Assembly: GCA_900756155.1 (NCBI GenBank)
Contig: CAAEJV010000030.1
Span: 62,001 to 126,000, forward strand
Length of the DNA: 64,000 bases
DNA from: Pasteurellaceae bacterium
GTDB lineage: Bacteria; Pseudomonadota; Gammaproteobacteria; Enterobacterales; Pasteurellaceae
Reading direction: 5' to 3'
Shown here: positions 26,326 to 33,888 of the stretch, in pieces
Layout: every line of letters begins with the position of its first letter
Position numbering within the stretch: the first letter of the stretch is position 1
Translations under genes and position numbers: made by a program
Notes under the pieces: generated by a model
What the model was told of the DNA's origin: nothing
The model's database searches: none
Seen by the model: the letters and a program-made list of their open reading frames with translations, nothing else

Positions 26326-26652
26326 TTACTCCTTTTCCTGTTTTTCTTGTTGAGCTTTTTCTTGTGCGGCTTTGGCTTGCTCTGCTGCACGTTTACGACG
26401 AATTTCTTTCGGATCCGCTAACAATGGACGGTAAATTTCAATACGATCACCATCTTTTAACTGATCGTTTAGTTTTGCTGGACGGGAATAAATCCCCACT
26501 TTATTTTCACGCAAATCGATCTCGGTAAACTGTTGTAAAATGCCCGATTGTAAAATAGCCGTTTGAATCATTGTGCCTTCATCCACTTTGAAGGACTTCA
26601 AATAATAGCGATCCGGCAAGGCATAAGCGATTTCAATATTAATTTGTTTCAT
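26326..26652 (-). CDS. rnfH: RnfH-family ubiquitin-like protein
   Basis: 108 residues. The core MKQINIEIAYALPDRYYLKS and KVGIYSRPAKLNDQLKDGDR match the RnfH/RatB family, beta-grasp proteins often beside ratA or smpB and of uncertain function. The C-terminal 20 or so residues are an Ala/Glu/Lys/Gln-rich tail. Four bases separate it from roxA. ratA is not visible here. Confidence 0.85.
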   Translation of the reverse strand: MKQINIEIAYALPDRYYLKSFKVDEGTMIQTAILQSGILQQFTEIDLRENKVGIYSRPAKLNDQLKDGDRIEIYRPLLADPKEIRRKRAAEQAKAAQEKAQQEKQEKE

Positions 26653-26733
26653 GTCTTATTCTGTCTTAATGAGTTTTCCGTTATTATAGCGGAAAAGTGC
26701 GGTCAATATTAACGATAAAATCAGGAGCACATC

Positions 26734-27150
26734 ATGAATTGGGTATTTTTTTCTATTGGTTCAGCCTTTTTCGCTGGACTTACCGCTATTTTAGGCAAAT
26801 TAGGGGTTGAAGGCATTAACAGCAATCTTGCGACATTTATCCGTACGATTGTGGTTTTACTCGTTACAGCGGGTATCATTAGCGCACGTAACGAATGGCA
26901 ACTGCCACAACATATTGCAGCAAAACCATTCACCTTTTTAATTCTTTCTGGTGTTGCTACAGGCCTATCTTGGCTTTGTTATTATCGTGCGTTGCAAATG
27001 GCGCCCGCCTCTTGGGTTGCGCCCATTGATAAACTCAGTGTCGTGATTGCTATTATTTTAGGTGTGGTATTGTTAGGCGAACCCTTAAGTATGAAATTAG
27101 TCATAGGAAGTCTATTAATTCTCTCAGGTGTTTTAGTCTTATCCTTATAG
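26734..27150 (+). CDS. Short EamA-family (DMT superfamily) transporter-like protein
   Basis: 138 residues with about five hydrophobic segments and a single EamA domain: FFAGLTAILGKLGV, FIRTIVVLLVTAG, GLSWLCYYRALQMAPASWVAPIDKLS, IILGVVLLGEP. Typical EamA carriers have two such repeats, so this half-length protein should act as a dimer, like the SMR efflux proteins. Substrate unknown. An uptake signal and AGGAGCACATC lie before its ATG. It is likely monocistronic, upstream of pth. Confidence 0.85.
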   Translation: MNWVFFSIGSAFFAGLTAILGKLGVEGINSNLATFIRTIVVLLVTAGIISARNEWQLPQHIAAKPFTFLILSGVATGLSWLCYYRALQMAPASWVAPIDKLSVVIAIILGVVLLGEPLSMKLVIGSLLILSGVLVLSL

Positions 27151-27210
27151 ATTGAGAAATTAGCCCTTTTTCGCTACAATACGCCACTATTTTTATTCAA
27201 GCAGAAAACT

Positions 27211-27795
27211 ATGTCTGAAATTAAACTCATCGTGGGGCTGGGAAACCCTGGCGATAAATATGCGGAAACCCGCCACAATGCAGGGGAATGGCTGATTGAG
27301 CGTTTGGCTCGTCGCTTTAATGTTTCGCTTAATGCAGAAAATAAATTCTTCGGTTATGTAGGAAAAACGCTAATTAATGGCAAAGAAGTCCGTTTTTTAG
27401 TGCCGACGACGTTTATGAATTTAAGCGGAAAAGCCGTAGGCGCACTTGCTAATTTTTATCGCATCAAACCAGAAGAAATTTTAGTGCTACACGATGAATT
27501 AGACTTACCGCCTGGCACCGTAAAATTAAAACAAGGTGGCGGACATGGTGGTCACAATGGTTTAAAAGATATCGTGGCTCAGCTTGGTAACAGCAACAAT
27601 TTCTATCGTTTACGCATTGGCATTGGCCATCCTGGACACCGTGATTTAGTTTCAGGTTTTGTGCTTAACAAACCCGCGCCTGCAGAAAGAGAAGCGCTCG
27701 ATAAAGCGTTAGATGAAGCCACCGATTGCATTGAATTGCTTTTCAAAGAAGGCATGGTGAAAGCCACCAATCGCTTAAATAGTTTTAAAATTTAA
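27211..27795 (+). CDS. pth: Peptidyl-tRNA hydrolase Pth
   Basis: 194 residues. Active-site residues N12, H22 and D95 are all visible in GLGNPGDKY, RHNAG and LVLHDELDLPPG. The GGGHGGHNGLKD loop is also intact. It releases peptides from prematurely dissociated peptidyl-tRNA. It precedes ychF, the same pairing as in E. coli and H. influenzae; a hairpin between them suggests partial termination. Confidence 0.97.
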   Translation: MSEIKLIVGLGNPGDKYAETRHNAGEWLIERLARRFNVSLNAENKFFGYVGKTLINGKEVRFLVPTTFMNLSGKAVGALANFYRIKPEEILVLHDELDLPPGTVKLKQGGGHGGHNGLKDIVAQLGNSNNFYRLRIGIGHPGHRDLVSGFVLNKPAPAEREALDKALDEATDCIELLFKEGMVKATNRLNSFKI

Positions 27796-27800
27796 CTCAG

Positions 27801-27839
27801 AAGTGCGGTGAAAAAACACCATAAATTTTAACTGCACTT
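27801..27839 (+). terminator. Imperfect uptake-signal dyad after pth
   Basis: AAGTGCGGTGAAAA at the left pairs with TTTTAACTGCACTT at the right at 12 of 14 positions. The left arm is canonical, the right arm is the AAGTGCAGT variant. It is not followed by a T run, so termination may be partial and ychF may be partly co-transcribed. Confidence 0.5.
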
Positions 27840-27862
27840 ACGCTTACAATAAGGAAAACATC

Positions 27863-28954
27863 ATGGGATTTAAATGTGGTATCGTTGGTTTGCCAAACGT
27901 CGGTAAATCTACCCTTTTTAATGCATTAACCAAAGCCGGTATCGAAGCGGCAAACTATCCGTTTTGTACAATTGAACCAAATACTGGCGTGGTACCAATG
28001 CCGGATCCGCGTTTAGATGCGTTAGCGGAAATTGTTAAACCTGAACGCGTATTACCCACCACCATGGAGTTTGTGGATATCGCTGGTTTGGTTGCGGGTG
28101 CAAGTAAAGGTGAAGGCTTAGGTAATAAATTCCTAGCTAACATCCGTGAAACTGATGCAATTGGTCATGTTGTTCGTTGTTTTGAAAATGATGACATCGT
28201 ACACGTTGCGGGTAAAATCGATCCATTAAGCGATATCGAAACCATCAATACCGAATTAGCCCTTGCTGACTTAGACAGCTGTGAACGTGCAATCCAACGT
28301 TTACAAAAACGCGCTAAAGGTGGTGATAAAGACGCAAAATTTGAACTCTCTGTGATGGAAAAAATCCTTCCTGTACTTTCTGAAGCAGGCATGATTCGTT
28401 CTGTTGAGTTAGATAAAGATGAACTGTTAGCAATTAAAAGCTATAACTTCCTCACATTAAAACCAACCATGTACATTGCGAACGTGAATGAAGACGGTTT
28501 TGAAAACAACCCATATTTAGACAAAGTACGTGAGTTTGCAGAAAAAGAAGGCTCTGTTGTGGTGCCTGTATGTGCGGCGATTGAAGCAGAAATTGCTGAG
28601 CTTGATGATGATGAAAAAATCGAATTCTTACAAGACCTTGGTATTGAAGAACCAGGCTTAAACCGTGTAATTCGTGCAGGTTATGCCTTATTAAATCTTC
28701 AAACTTACTTCACTGCGGGTGTGAAAGAAGTGCGCGCATGGACGGTTTCTGTGGGTGCAACCGCCCCTAAAGCAGCGGCTGTAATCCACACAGACTTTGA
28801 AAAAGGCTTCATCCGTGCAGAAGTAATTGCTTACGATGACTTCATCCAATTCAAAGGTGAAAACGGAGCAAAAGAAGCAGGTAAATGGCGCTTAGAAGGT
28901 AAAGACTACATCGTCCAAGATGGTGATGTCATGCACTTCCGCTTTAACGTATAA
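27863..28954 (+). CDS. ychF: Ribosome-binding ATPase YchF (OLA1 family)
   Basis: 363 residues. G1 loop GLPNVGKS at 9-16, TIEPNTGVVPMPDPRLD switch region, DIAGLVAGASKGEGLGNKFL G3 region and NVNEDG in place of the usual NKxD, which explains the family's ATP preference. A coiled-coil insertion and the C-terminal TGS domain (TDFEKGFIRAEVI) follow. It binds ribosomes and responds to oxidative stress. Terminator at 28964-28989. Confidence 0.96.
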   Translation: MGFKCGIVGLPNVGKSTLFNALTKAGIEAANYPFCTIEPNTGVVPMPDPRLDALAEIVKPERVLPTTMEFVDIAGLVAGASKGEGLGNKFLANIRETDAIGHVVRCFENDDIVHVAGKIDPLSDIETINTELALADLDSCERAIQRLQKRAKGGDKDAKFELSVMEKILPVLSEAGMIRSVELDKDELLAIKSYNFLTLKPTMYIANVNEDGFENNPYLDKVREFAEKEGSVVVPVCAAIEAEIAELDDDEKIEFLQDLGIEEPGLNRVIRAGYALLNLQTYFTAGVKEVRAWTVSVGATAPKAAAVIHTDFEKGFIRAEVIAYDDFIQFKGENGAKEAGKWRLEGKDYIVQDGDVMHFRFNV

Positions 28955-28963
28955 AAACGCTTC

Positions 28964-28989
28964 AGACCGCATAACTATGCGGTCTTTTT
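28964..28989 (+). terminator. Terminator of ychF
   Basis: AGACCGCATA and TATGCGGTCT form a 10-base stem with a 2-base nominal loop, followed by TTTTTG. Confidence 0.9.
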
Positions 28990-29011
28990 GTATTTATAAA
29001 AGGAAAAAACA

Positions 29012-29872
29012 ATGTCGGATAAATTAAATCAACTCATCGAATTGTTAAAATTAGAAAAAATTGATGATCTTATCTTTCGTGGTGCGAGTGAAGACTTAGG
29101 TTTTCGCCAAGTGTTTGGTGGCCAAGTCGTGGCACAATCTCTTTCTGCCGCGATGCAAGTTGCCCCAGCTGAGCGTGTACTCCATTCCTGCCATGCTTAC
29201 TTTTTAGCACCTGGCGATAGTCAACACCCGATTATTTATGATGTGGAAACTTTACGTGAAGGACGCAATTTCTCTGCGTTACGCGTAAAAGCCATTCAAC
29301 ATAAAAATGTGATTTGTCATGTCACTGCTTCATTTCAAGTACCCGAAGAAGGGTTCGACCATCAATCAGCCATGCCGCAAGTGCCAGACCCTGAACAATG
29401 TATTGATGAACATGAAATCATGTTAAAAGTGGCACAGACTTTGCCTGAAAGCTTGAGTGAAAAATTTGCTCAAGAGCGACCATTTCAGATTCATAGCCGA
29501 TATTTGAACAATCCATTTGATGGTCGCGAACTCCCACCCGAACAATATGCTTGGTTTAAAACCAATGGAGAAGCACCATTAGATTTGCAGACGCAACAAT
29601 GTCTCTTAGCGTATTTTTCTGATTTCCACTGTATTTTGACCGCACTTCACCCACATGGGAAAGGCTTTTTACAGAAAGGGATGAAAGTGGCTACAATCGA
29701 CCACAGCATTTGGTTCCACCGCCCTTTCAATTTAAATCAGTGGCATTTACATGCCATTGAAAGTAACAATGCTTTTGCCGGACGAGGTTTAGCGAGAGGA
29801 CAAATTTTTGCTGCAGATGGCACATTAATTGCCACCACACAGCAGGAAGGGTTAATTCGTTATCAAGAATAA
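29012..29872 (+). CDS. tesB: Acyl-CoA thioesterase II TesB
   Basis: 286 residues, a double hot-dog protein of normal length. FRGASEDLGFRQVFGGQVVAQSL, the SCHAYFLAPGDSQHPI stretch and the C-terminal GRGLARGQIFAADGTLIAT with TQQEGLIR match TesB. It cleaves medium- and long-chain acyl-CoA in the cytoplasm. AAAGGAAAAAAC precedes the ATG. It converges with rnhA, with only 24 bases between stops and an uptake signal at the end of the gene. Confidence 0.95.
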   Translation: MSDKLNQLIELLKLEKIDDLIFRGASEDLGFRQVFGGQVVAQSLSAAMQVAPAERVLHSCHAYFLAPGDSQHPIIYDVETLREGRNFSALRVKAIQHKNVICHVTASFQVPEEGFDHQSAMPQVPDPEQCIDEHEIMLKVAQTLPESLSEKFAQERPFQIHSRYLNNPFDGRELPPEQYAWFKTNGEAPLDLQTQQCLLAYFSDFHCILTALHPHGKGFLQKGMKVATIDHSIWFHRPFNLNQWHLHAIESNNAFAGRGLARGQIFAADGTLIATTQQEGLIRYQE

Positions 29873-29896
29873 CCGCACTTTAAAATAAGGTGCAGA

Positions 29897-30358
29897 CTAG
29901 CCTTCGTAACCGACATCTTCGAAAGTTGGGTTTTCTGCGCCTTGTTTGGCTAATTCATCACAAATTTCATTTTCACGATGACCTGAATGGCCTTTCACCC
30001 ACTGCCAATCAATGTTATGGGTTTGAATCGCCTGATCTAACGCAATCCATAAATCCTGATTTTTTACGGCTTTGCCCGTACTCGCTTTCCAATTGTTTTT
30101 CTTCCAATTGTAAATCCATTGTGTGATGCCATTTTTCATATATTGGCTATCGCTATAAAGCGTCACATGGCAAGGCTCTTTTAAGCTATTTAAAGCCTCA
30201 ATCACTGCTCGTAATTCCATGCGATTATTGGTGGTTTTGAAATACCCTTTTGAAATATGTTTTTCGTGCTGTTTATAGCGCAGGACAATCCCTATGCCAC
30301 CGGCTCCCGGATTGCCGAGGCAAGATCCATCCGTAAAAATTTCAATCTGTTTTTGCAT
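29897..30358 (-). CDS. rnhA: Ribonuclease HI
   Basis: 153 residues from the ATG at 30358, giving MQKQIEIFTDGSCLGNPGAG; the upstream extension runs into the divergent dnaQ promoter. Catalytic D10, E48, D70 and D134 and the general-base H124 (VKGHSGHRENE) are all in place. It removes the RNA strand of RNA-DNA hybrids. Divergent from dnaQ, the same arrangement as E. coli. The ribosome binding site is weak. Confidence 0.97.
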   Translation of the reverse strand: MQKQIEIFTDGSCLGNPGAGGIGIVLRYKQHEKHISKGYFKTTNNRMELRAVIEALNSLKEPCHVTLYSDSQYMKNGITQWIYNWKKNNWKASTGKAVKNQDLWIALDQAIQTHNIDWQWVKGHSGHRENEICDELAKQGAENPTFEDVGYEG

Positions 30359-30417
30359 AACTAATTCGAGCTTGTGTAAAATAGGCAGTATTTTAAAGGA
30401 AACAGATAGGTAGAACA

Positions 30418-31179
30418 ATGATAAATCCGGATCGCCAAATTGTACTGGATACTGAAACCACCGGTATGAACCAAATTGGTGCGCATTACGAAGGACATTG
30501 CATTATTGAAATTGGCGCGGTGGAAATGATCAACCGTAAATACACAGGCAATAATTTTCATATTTATATTAAACCGGATCGTTTGGTTGATCCCGATGCC
30601 ATTAAAGTTCACGGTATTACGGATGAAATGCTGGTGGATAAACCGGATTTCAAAACGATTGCACAAGACTTTATTGAATACATTCGTGGTGCTGAACTGC
30701 TGATTCATAATGCGCCCTTCGACGTGGGCTTTATGGACTATGAATTCCGTAAACTTGGATTAGATATCAAAACAACCGATATTTGCCTCGTCACCGATAC
30801 ATTGCAAATGGCTCGCCAAATGTATCCTGGAAAACGTAATAGCTTAGATGCATTGTGTGATCGTTTAGGCATTGATAACAGCAAACGAACACTCCACGGT
30901 GCGTTACTGGATGCGGAGATTTTAGCCGACGTTTATTTGTCCATGACGGGCGGGCAAACCAGTCTATTTGATGAAGATCATGCGGATAGTTCAATTATCC
31001 AAGCTGGTGCCAATATGCAAGATCTTCAAAGTGCGGTCAATTTTTCGCAGAATTTAAAAGTGTTACAACCCACCGATGATGAACTCCAAGCCCATTTGGA
31101 TTTCATTAAATTGGTCAATAAAAAAAGCGATGGCAAATGTTTTTGGTCTATTCGTGCGGGTGACGAAACCTCACATTAA
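30418..31179 (+). CDS. dnaQ: DNA polymerase III epsilon subunit (proofreading 3'-5' exonuclease)
   Basis: 253 residues. DEDDh exonuclease: ExoI LDTETTG (D11, E13), ExoII LLIHNAPFDVGFMD, ExoIII with histidine and aspartate in LHGALLDAEILADVY near 160-165. A linker (about 180-210) precedes the C-terminal alpha-subunit-binding segment. It proofreads during replication. Divergent from rnhA with about 60 bases between starts. Confidence 0.97.
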   Translation: MINPDRQIVLDTETTGMNQIGAHYEGHCIIEIGAVEMINRKYTGNNFHIYIKPDRLVDPDAIKVHGITDEMLVDKPDFKTIAQDFIEYIRGAELLIHNAPFDVGFMDYEFRKLGLDIKTTDICLVTDTLQMARQMYPGKRNSLDALCDRLGIDNSKRTLHGALLDAEILADVYLSMTGGQTSLFDEDHADSSIIQAGANMQDLQSAVNFSQNLKVLQPTDDELQAHLDFIKLVNKKSDGKCFWSIRAGDETSH

Positions 31180-31223
31180 TCGGTTATCTATTAATCAGAT
31201 AAACATAAAAAAGAAAAAAAAGA

Positions 31224-31252
31224 TTGACGGTTTTAACGTTCATTATTATTAT
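31224..31252 (+). promoter_or_regulatory. Promoter of the tandem tRNA-Asp genes
   Basis: TTGACG at 31224-31229, a 17-base spacer, and TATTAT at 31247-31252. The first tRNA-Asp begins 14 bases later. Confidence 0.75.
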
Positions 31253-31266
31253 ACCCAGCACTTAGC

Positions 31267-31343
31267 GGAGTGGTAGTTCAGCTGGTTAGAATACCTGCCT
31301 GTCACGCAGGGGGTCGCGGGTTCGAGTCCCGTCCATTCCGCCA
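31267..31343 (+). tRNA. tRNA-Asp (GTC), copy 1
   Basis: 77 bases, CCA encoded. Anticodon stem-loop CCTGC-CTGTCAC-GCAGG gives GTC. Identical to the second copy 104 bases downstream. Confidence 0.97.
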
Positions 31344-31370
31344 ATTTAAAACTTGTCTTAATATACTCAC

Positions 31371-31447
31371 GGAGTGGTAGTTCAGCTGGTTAGAATACCT
31401 GCCTGTCACGCAGGGGGTCGCGGGTTCGAGTCCCGTCCATTCCGCCA
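31371..31447 (+). tRNA. tRNA-Asp (GTC), copy 2
   Basis: Base-for-base identical to the copy at 31267-31343 over all 77 bases; only four flanking bases (AATT/AATT) continue the match downstream. Likely co-transcribed from the promoter at 31224, ending at the terminator at 31464-31487. Confidence 0.97.
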
Positions 31448-31463
31448 ATTAAGTCGAGATAAT

Positions 31464-31487
31464 GAAGCACCAGAAGGTGCTTTTTTT
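31464..31487 (+). terminator. Terminator of the tRNA-Asp pair
   Basis: AAGCACC and GGTGCTT form a 7-base stem with a 4-base loop, followed by seven T residues. Confidence 0.85.
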
Positions 31488-31558
31488 ATGCCCGAATTTT
31501 ACCTGTCAGCCAACATTCGCTATAATTAACCAAATTTACACTTTACAGAGATATTTTT

Positions 31559-33079
31559 ATGACAACTCCTGTCGTTGCCTTAGTGGGTCGCCCAAACGTA
31601 GGCAAATCCACCCTATTCAACCGTTTAACCCGTACTCGCGATGCGCTTGTCGCTGACTTCCCTGGTTTAACCCGAGATCGTAAATACGGTCATGCCAATA
31701 TTTCTGGCTATGATTTCATTGTGATCGATACCGGCGGTATTGATGGCACTGAAGAAGGTGTTGAAGAAAAAATGGCGGAACAATCCCTATTAGCGATTGA
31801 AGAAGCCGATGTGGTGCTTTTCTTAGTAGATGCGCGCGCAGGTTTAACGGCTGCAGACATTGGCATTGCCAATTACTTACGCCAACGCACTAATAAAACA
31901 ACCGTGGTTGTAGCAAATAAAACTGACGGTATTGATGCCGACTCACACTGTGCGGAATTTTATCAATTAGGCTTAGGTGAAATTGAACAAATCGCCGCAT
32001 CACAAGGCCGTGGCGTGACTCAATTAATGGAGCAAGTACTTGCACCTTTAGCGGAAAAATTACAAGAAAACGAAGCAGAAAATGACCGCACTTCTGATGA
32101 AGAAGAAAAAGATGAATGGGATCACGAATTTGACTTCGATTCAGAAGAAGATACTTCATTGATTGATGAAGCATTAGACGAAGAGCTTGAAGAAGAACAA
32201 GATAAAAATATCAAAATTGCGATTGTAGGCCGTCCAAACGTCGGTAAATCGACATTAACCAATCGTATTTTAGGTGAAGATCGCGTGGTCGTTTACGACA
32301 TGCCAGGCACAACACGTGACAGTATCTACATTCCAATGGAACGCGATGGGCAACAATACACCTTGATTGATACAGCGGGTGTGCGTAAACGTGGTAAAGT
32401 GCATTTAGCCGTTGAGAAATTCTCTGTTATTAAAACGTTACAAGCGATTCAAGATGCAAACGTGGTATTACTCACAATTGATGCGCGTGAAAACATTTCA
32501 GATCAAGATCTCTCTCTACTTGGCTTTATCTTAAATGCAGGTCGCTCACTCGTGATCGTCGTGAATAAATGGGATGGCTTAGATCAAGATGTGAAAGATC
32601 GCGTCAAATCTGAATTAGATCGCCGTCTTGATTTCATCGACTTTGCCCGTGTGCATTTTATTTCTGCTTTACACGGCAGTGGCGTGGGTAATCTTTTTGA
32701 TTCGATTAAAGAAGCTTATGCTTGTGCGACGCAAAAAATGACGACGTCCCTTCTCACCCGTATTTTACAAATGGCAACGGATGAGCATCAACCACCAATG
32801 ATTGGCGGCCGTCGTATTAAATTAAAATACGCTCACCCAGGTGGCTATAATCCACCAATTATCGTGGTGCATGGTAACCAAATGGATAAATTACCGGATT
32901 CATACAAACGTTATTTATCTAATTATTATCGTAAGAGTTTGAAAATTATTGGTTCGCCAATTCGCTTGCTATTCCAAGAAGGTTCAAACCCATTCGCAGG
33001 TAGAAAAAATAAACTCACACCAAACCAATTACGTAAACGTAAACGTTTAATGAAGTTTATCAAAAAAGCGAAACGCTAA
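31559..33079 (+). CDS. der: Ribosome-assembly GTPase Der (EngA)
   Basis: 506 residues with the double GTPase domains diagnostic of Der: GRPNVGKS at 10-17 and again near 225, DTAGV in the second domain, NKTDG and NKWDG. A highly acidic linker of about 60 residues (rich in Glu and Asp) separates them. The C-terminal KH-like domain includes GGRRIKLKYAHPGGYNPP. It is essential for 50S subunit maturation. Monocistronic, with a dyad terminator after it. Confidence 0.97.
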   Translation: MTTPVVALVGRPNVGKSTLFNRLTRTRDALVADFPGLTRDRKYGHANISGYDFIVIDTGGIDGTEEGVEEKMAEQSLLAIEEADVVLFLVDARAGLTAADIGIANYLRQRTNKTTVVVANKTDGIDADSHCAEFYQLGLGEIEQIAASQGRGVTQLMEQVLAPLAEKLQENEAENDRTSDEEEKDEWDHEFDFDSEEDTSLIDEALDEELEEEQDKNIKIAIVGRPNVGKSTLTNRILGEDRVVVYDMPGTTRDSIYIPMERDGQQYTLIDTAGVRKRGKVHLAVEKFSVIKTLQAIQDANVVLLTIDARENISDQDLSLLGFILNAGRSLVIVVNKWDGLDQDVKDRVKSELDRRLDFIDFARVHFISALHGSGVGNLFDSIKEAYACATQKMTTSLLTRILQMATDEHQPPMIGGRRIKLKYAHPGGYNPPIIVVHGNQMDKLPDSYKRYLSNYYRKSLKIIGSPIRLLFQEGSNPFAGRKNKLTPNQLRKRKRLMKFIKKAKR

Positions 33080-33090
33080 TCTTAACAAAC

Positions 33091-33133
33091 AAAGAGCGGT
33101 CAAAAATCACTGTGAATTTTGACCGCTTTTTTT
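33091..33133. terminator. Bidirectional terminator between der and hpt
   Basis: AGCGGTCAAAA and TTTTGACCGCT pair around a loop, with an A run before and TTTTTTT after. The arms keep GCGGTCA but have lost the T of AAGTGCGGT, so this seems a decayed uptake-signal dyad. Both der and the convergent hpt end here. Confidence 0.8.
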
Positions 33134-33146
33134 ATTGAAAAATAAA

Positions 33147-33686
33147 TTATTCGTCTATAACCACTTTGCCAATATAGCCTAAGTTGCGATAACGTTGTGC
33201 GTAATCAATGCCATAGCCAACAACAAATTCATCCGGAATAGAAAAACCAATCCATTCAACCGGTACTTCCACTTCTCGGCGAGAAGGTTTATCTAATAAG
33301 GTACAAATCGCCAAGCTTGCAGGATCGCGTAAATTTAAAATGCTGCGCACTTTTTCAAGGGTGTAACCCGTATCAATAATATCCTCAACAATCAGCACGT
33401 GTTCATTGCGAATATCGCCCTCGAGATCTTTCGAAATTTTAACATCGTGATTACTTGTCATCCCAGCGCCATAACTTGATGTGGTCATAAACTCCACTTC
33501 TACCGGTAATTTTAATTCACGCACGAGATCGGCCATGAACATAAATGAACCACGTAAAAGCCCAACAACAATCAGTTTATCAATGGCTTGTTGTTGATAA
33601 AAATGCGTAATTTCTGCGCCAAGTTCAGTAATGCGGCTACGAACATCCGCTTCTGAAATTAAAATATCGACGTGGTGTTTTTTCAT
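33147..33686 (-). CDS. hpt: Hypoxanthine phosphoribosyltransferase
   Basis: 179 residues. The type I PRTase PRPP loop VLIVEDIIDTGYTL and the VVGLLRGSFMFMADL and FMTTSSYG motifs match bacterial Hpt. It salvages hypoxanthine (and less well guanine) to nucleotides. The ATG follows AAAAGGAAAGACC. Upstream lies a terminator-like hairpin and a promoter that probably belong to a small RNA, so hpt either has a short private promoter in 33687-33727 or depends on readthrough. Confidence 0.93.
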   Translation of the reverse strand: MKKHHVDILISEADVRSRITELGAEITHFYQQQAIDKLIVVGLLRGSFMFMADLVRELKLPVEVEFMTTSSYGAGMTSNHDVKISKDLEGDIRNEHVLIVEDIIDTGYTLEKVRSILNLRDPASLAICTLLDKPSRREVEVPVEWIGFSIPDEFVVGYGIDYAQRYRNLGYIGKVVIDE

Positions 33687-33723
33687 GGTCTTTCCTTTTA
33701 ATTTAATCGTTTGCGTATTCTAC

Positions 33724-33825
33724 AATAAAAAAGGCTGAAGTTTAAACCTTCAGCCTTTTTAACCCTAACGAATTTACTTTCTACTCTACCTGTTGGAGCA
33801 ATCTGCAATCGCTGCTAAACAGATG
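33724..33825 (-). ncRNA. Candidate Fur-regulated small RNA between pmbA and hpt
   Basis: On the minus strand a strong promoter (TTGACA at 33853-33858, 16-base spacer, extended -10 TGCTACTAT at 33831-33839) would start a transcript near 33825. About 65 bases later come a perfect hairpin, AAAAAGGCTGAAG and CTTCAGCCTTTTT (33728-33760), and a T-rich tail. A near-consensus Fur box abuts the -35. The predicted RNA is about 100 bases and contains GATTGCAGATTGCTCC, unpaired by eye. No start codon with a ribosome site is obvious. The architecture is that of iron-stress sRNAs such as RyhB or Haemophilus HrrF. An hpt leader/attenuator is the alternative. Confidence 0.55.
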
Positions 33826-33830
33826 TGCGT

Positions 33831-33873
33831 ATAGTAGCAGAAAGAAATTACATGTCAATAAGAATTATTATCA
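33831..33873 (-). promoter_or_regulatory. Fur box with strong promoter of the candidate sRNA
   Basis: TAAGAATTATTATCA at 33859-33873 matches the 7-1-7 Fur consensus TGATAATNATTATCA at 12 of 14 positions. It directly abuts the -35 TTGACA; the -10 TACTAT carries an extended TG. Bound Fur would block polymerase, so the transcript should be made when iron is scarce. Confidence 0.65.
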
Positions 33874-33888
33874 TTTTTAAAAAATTTA

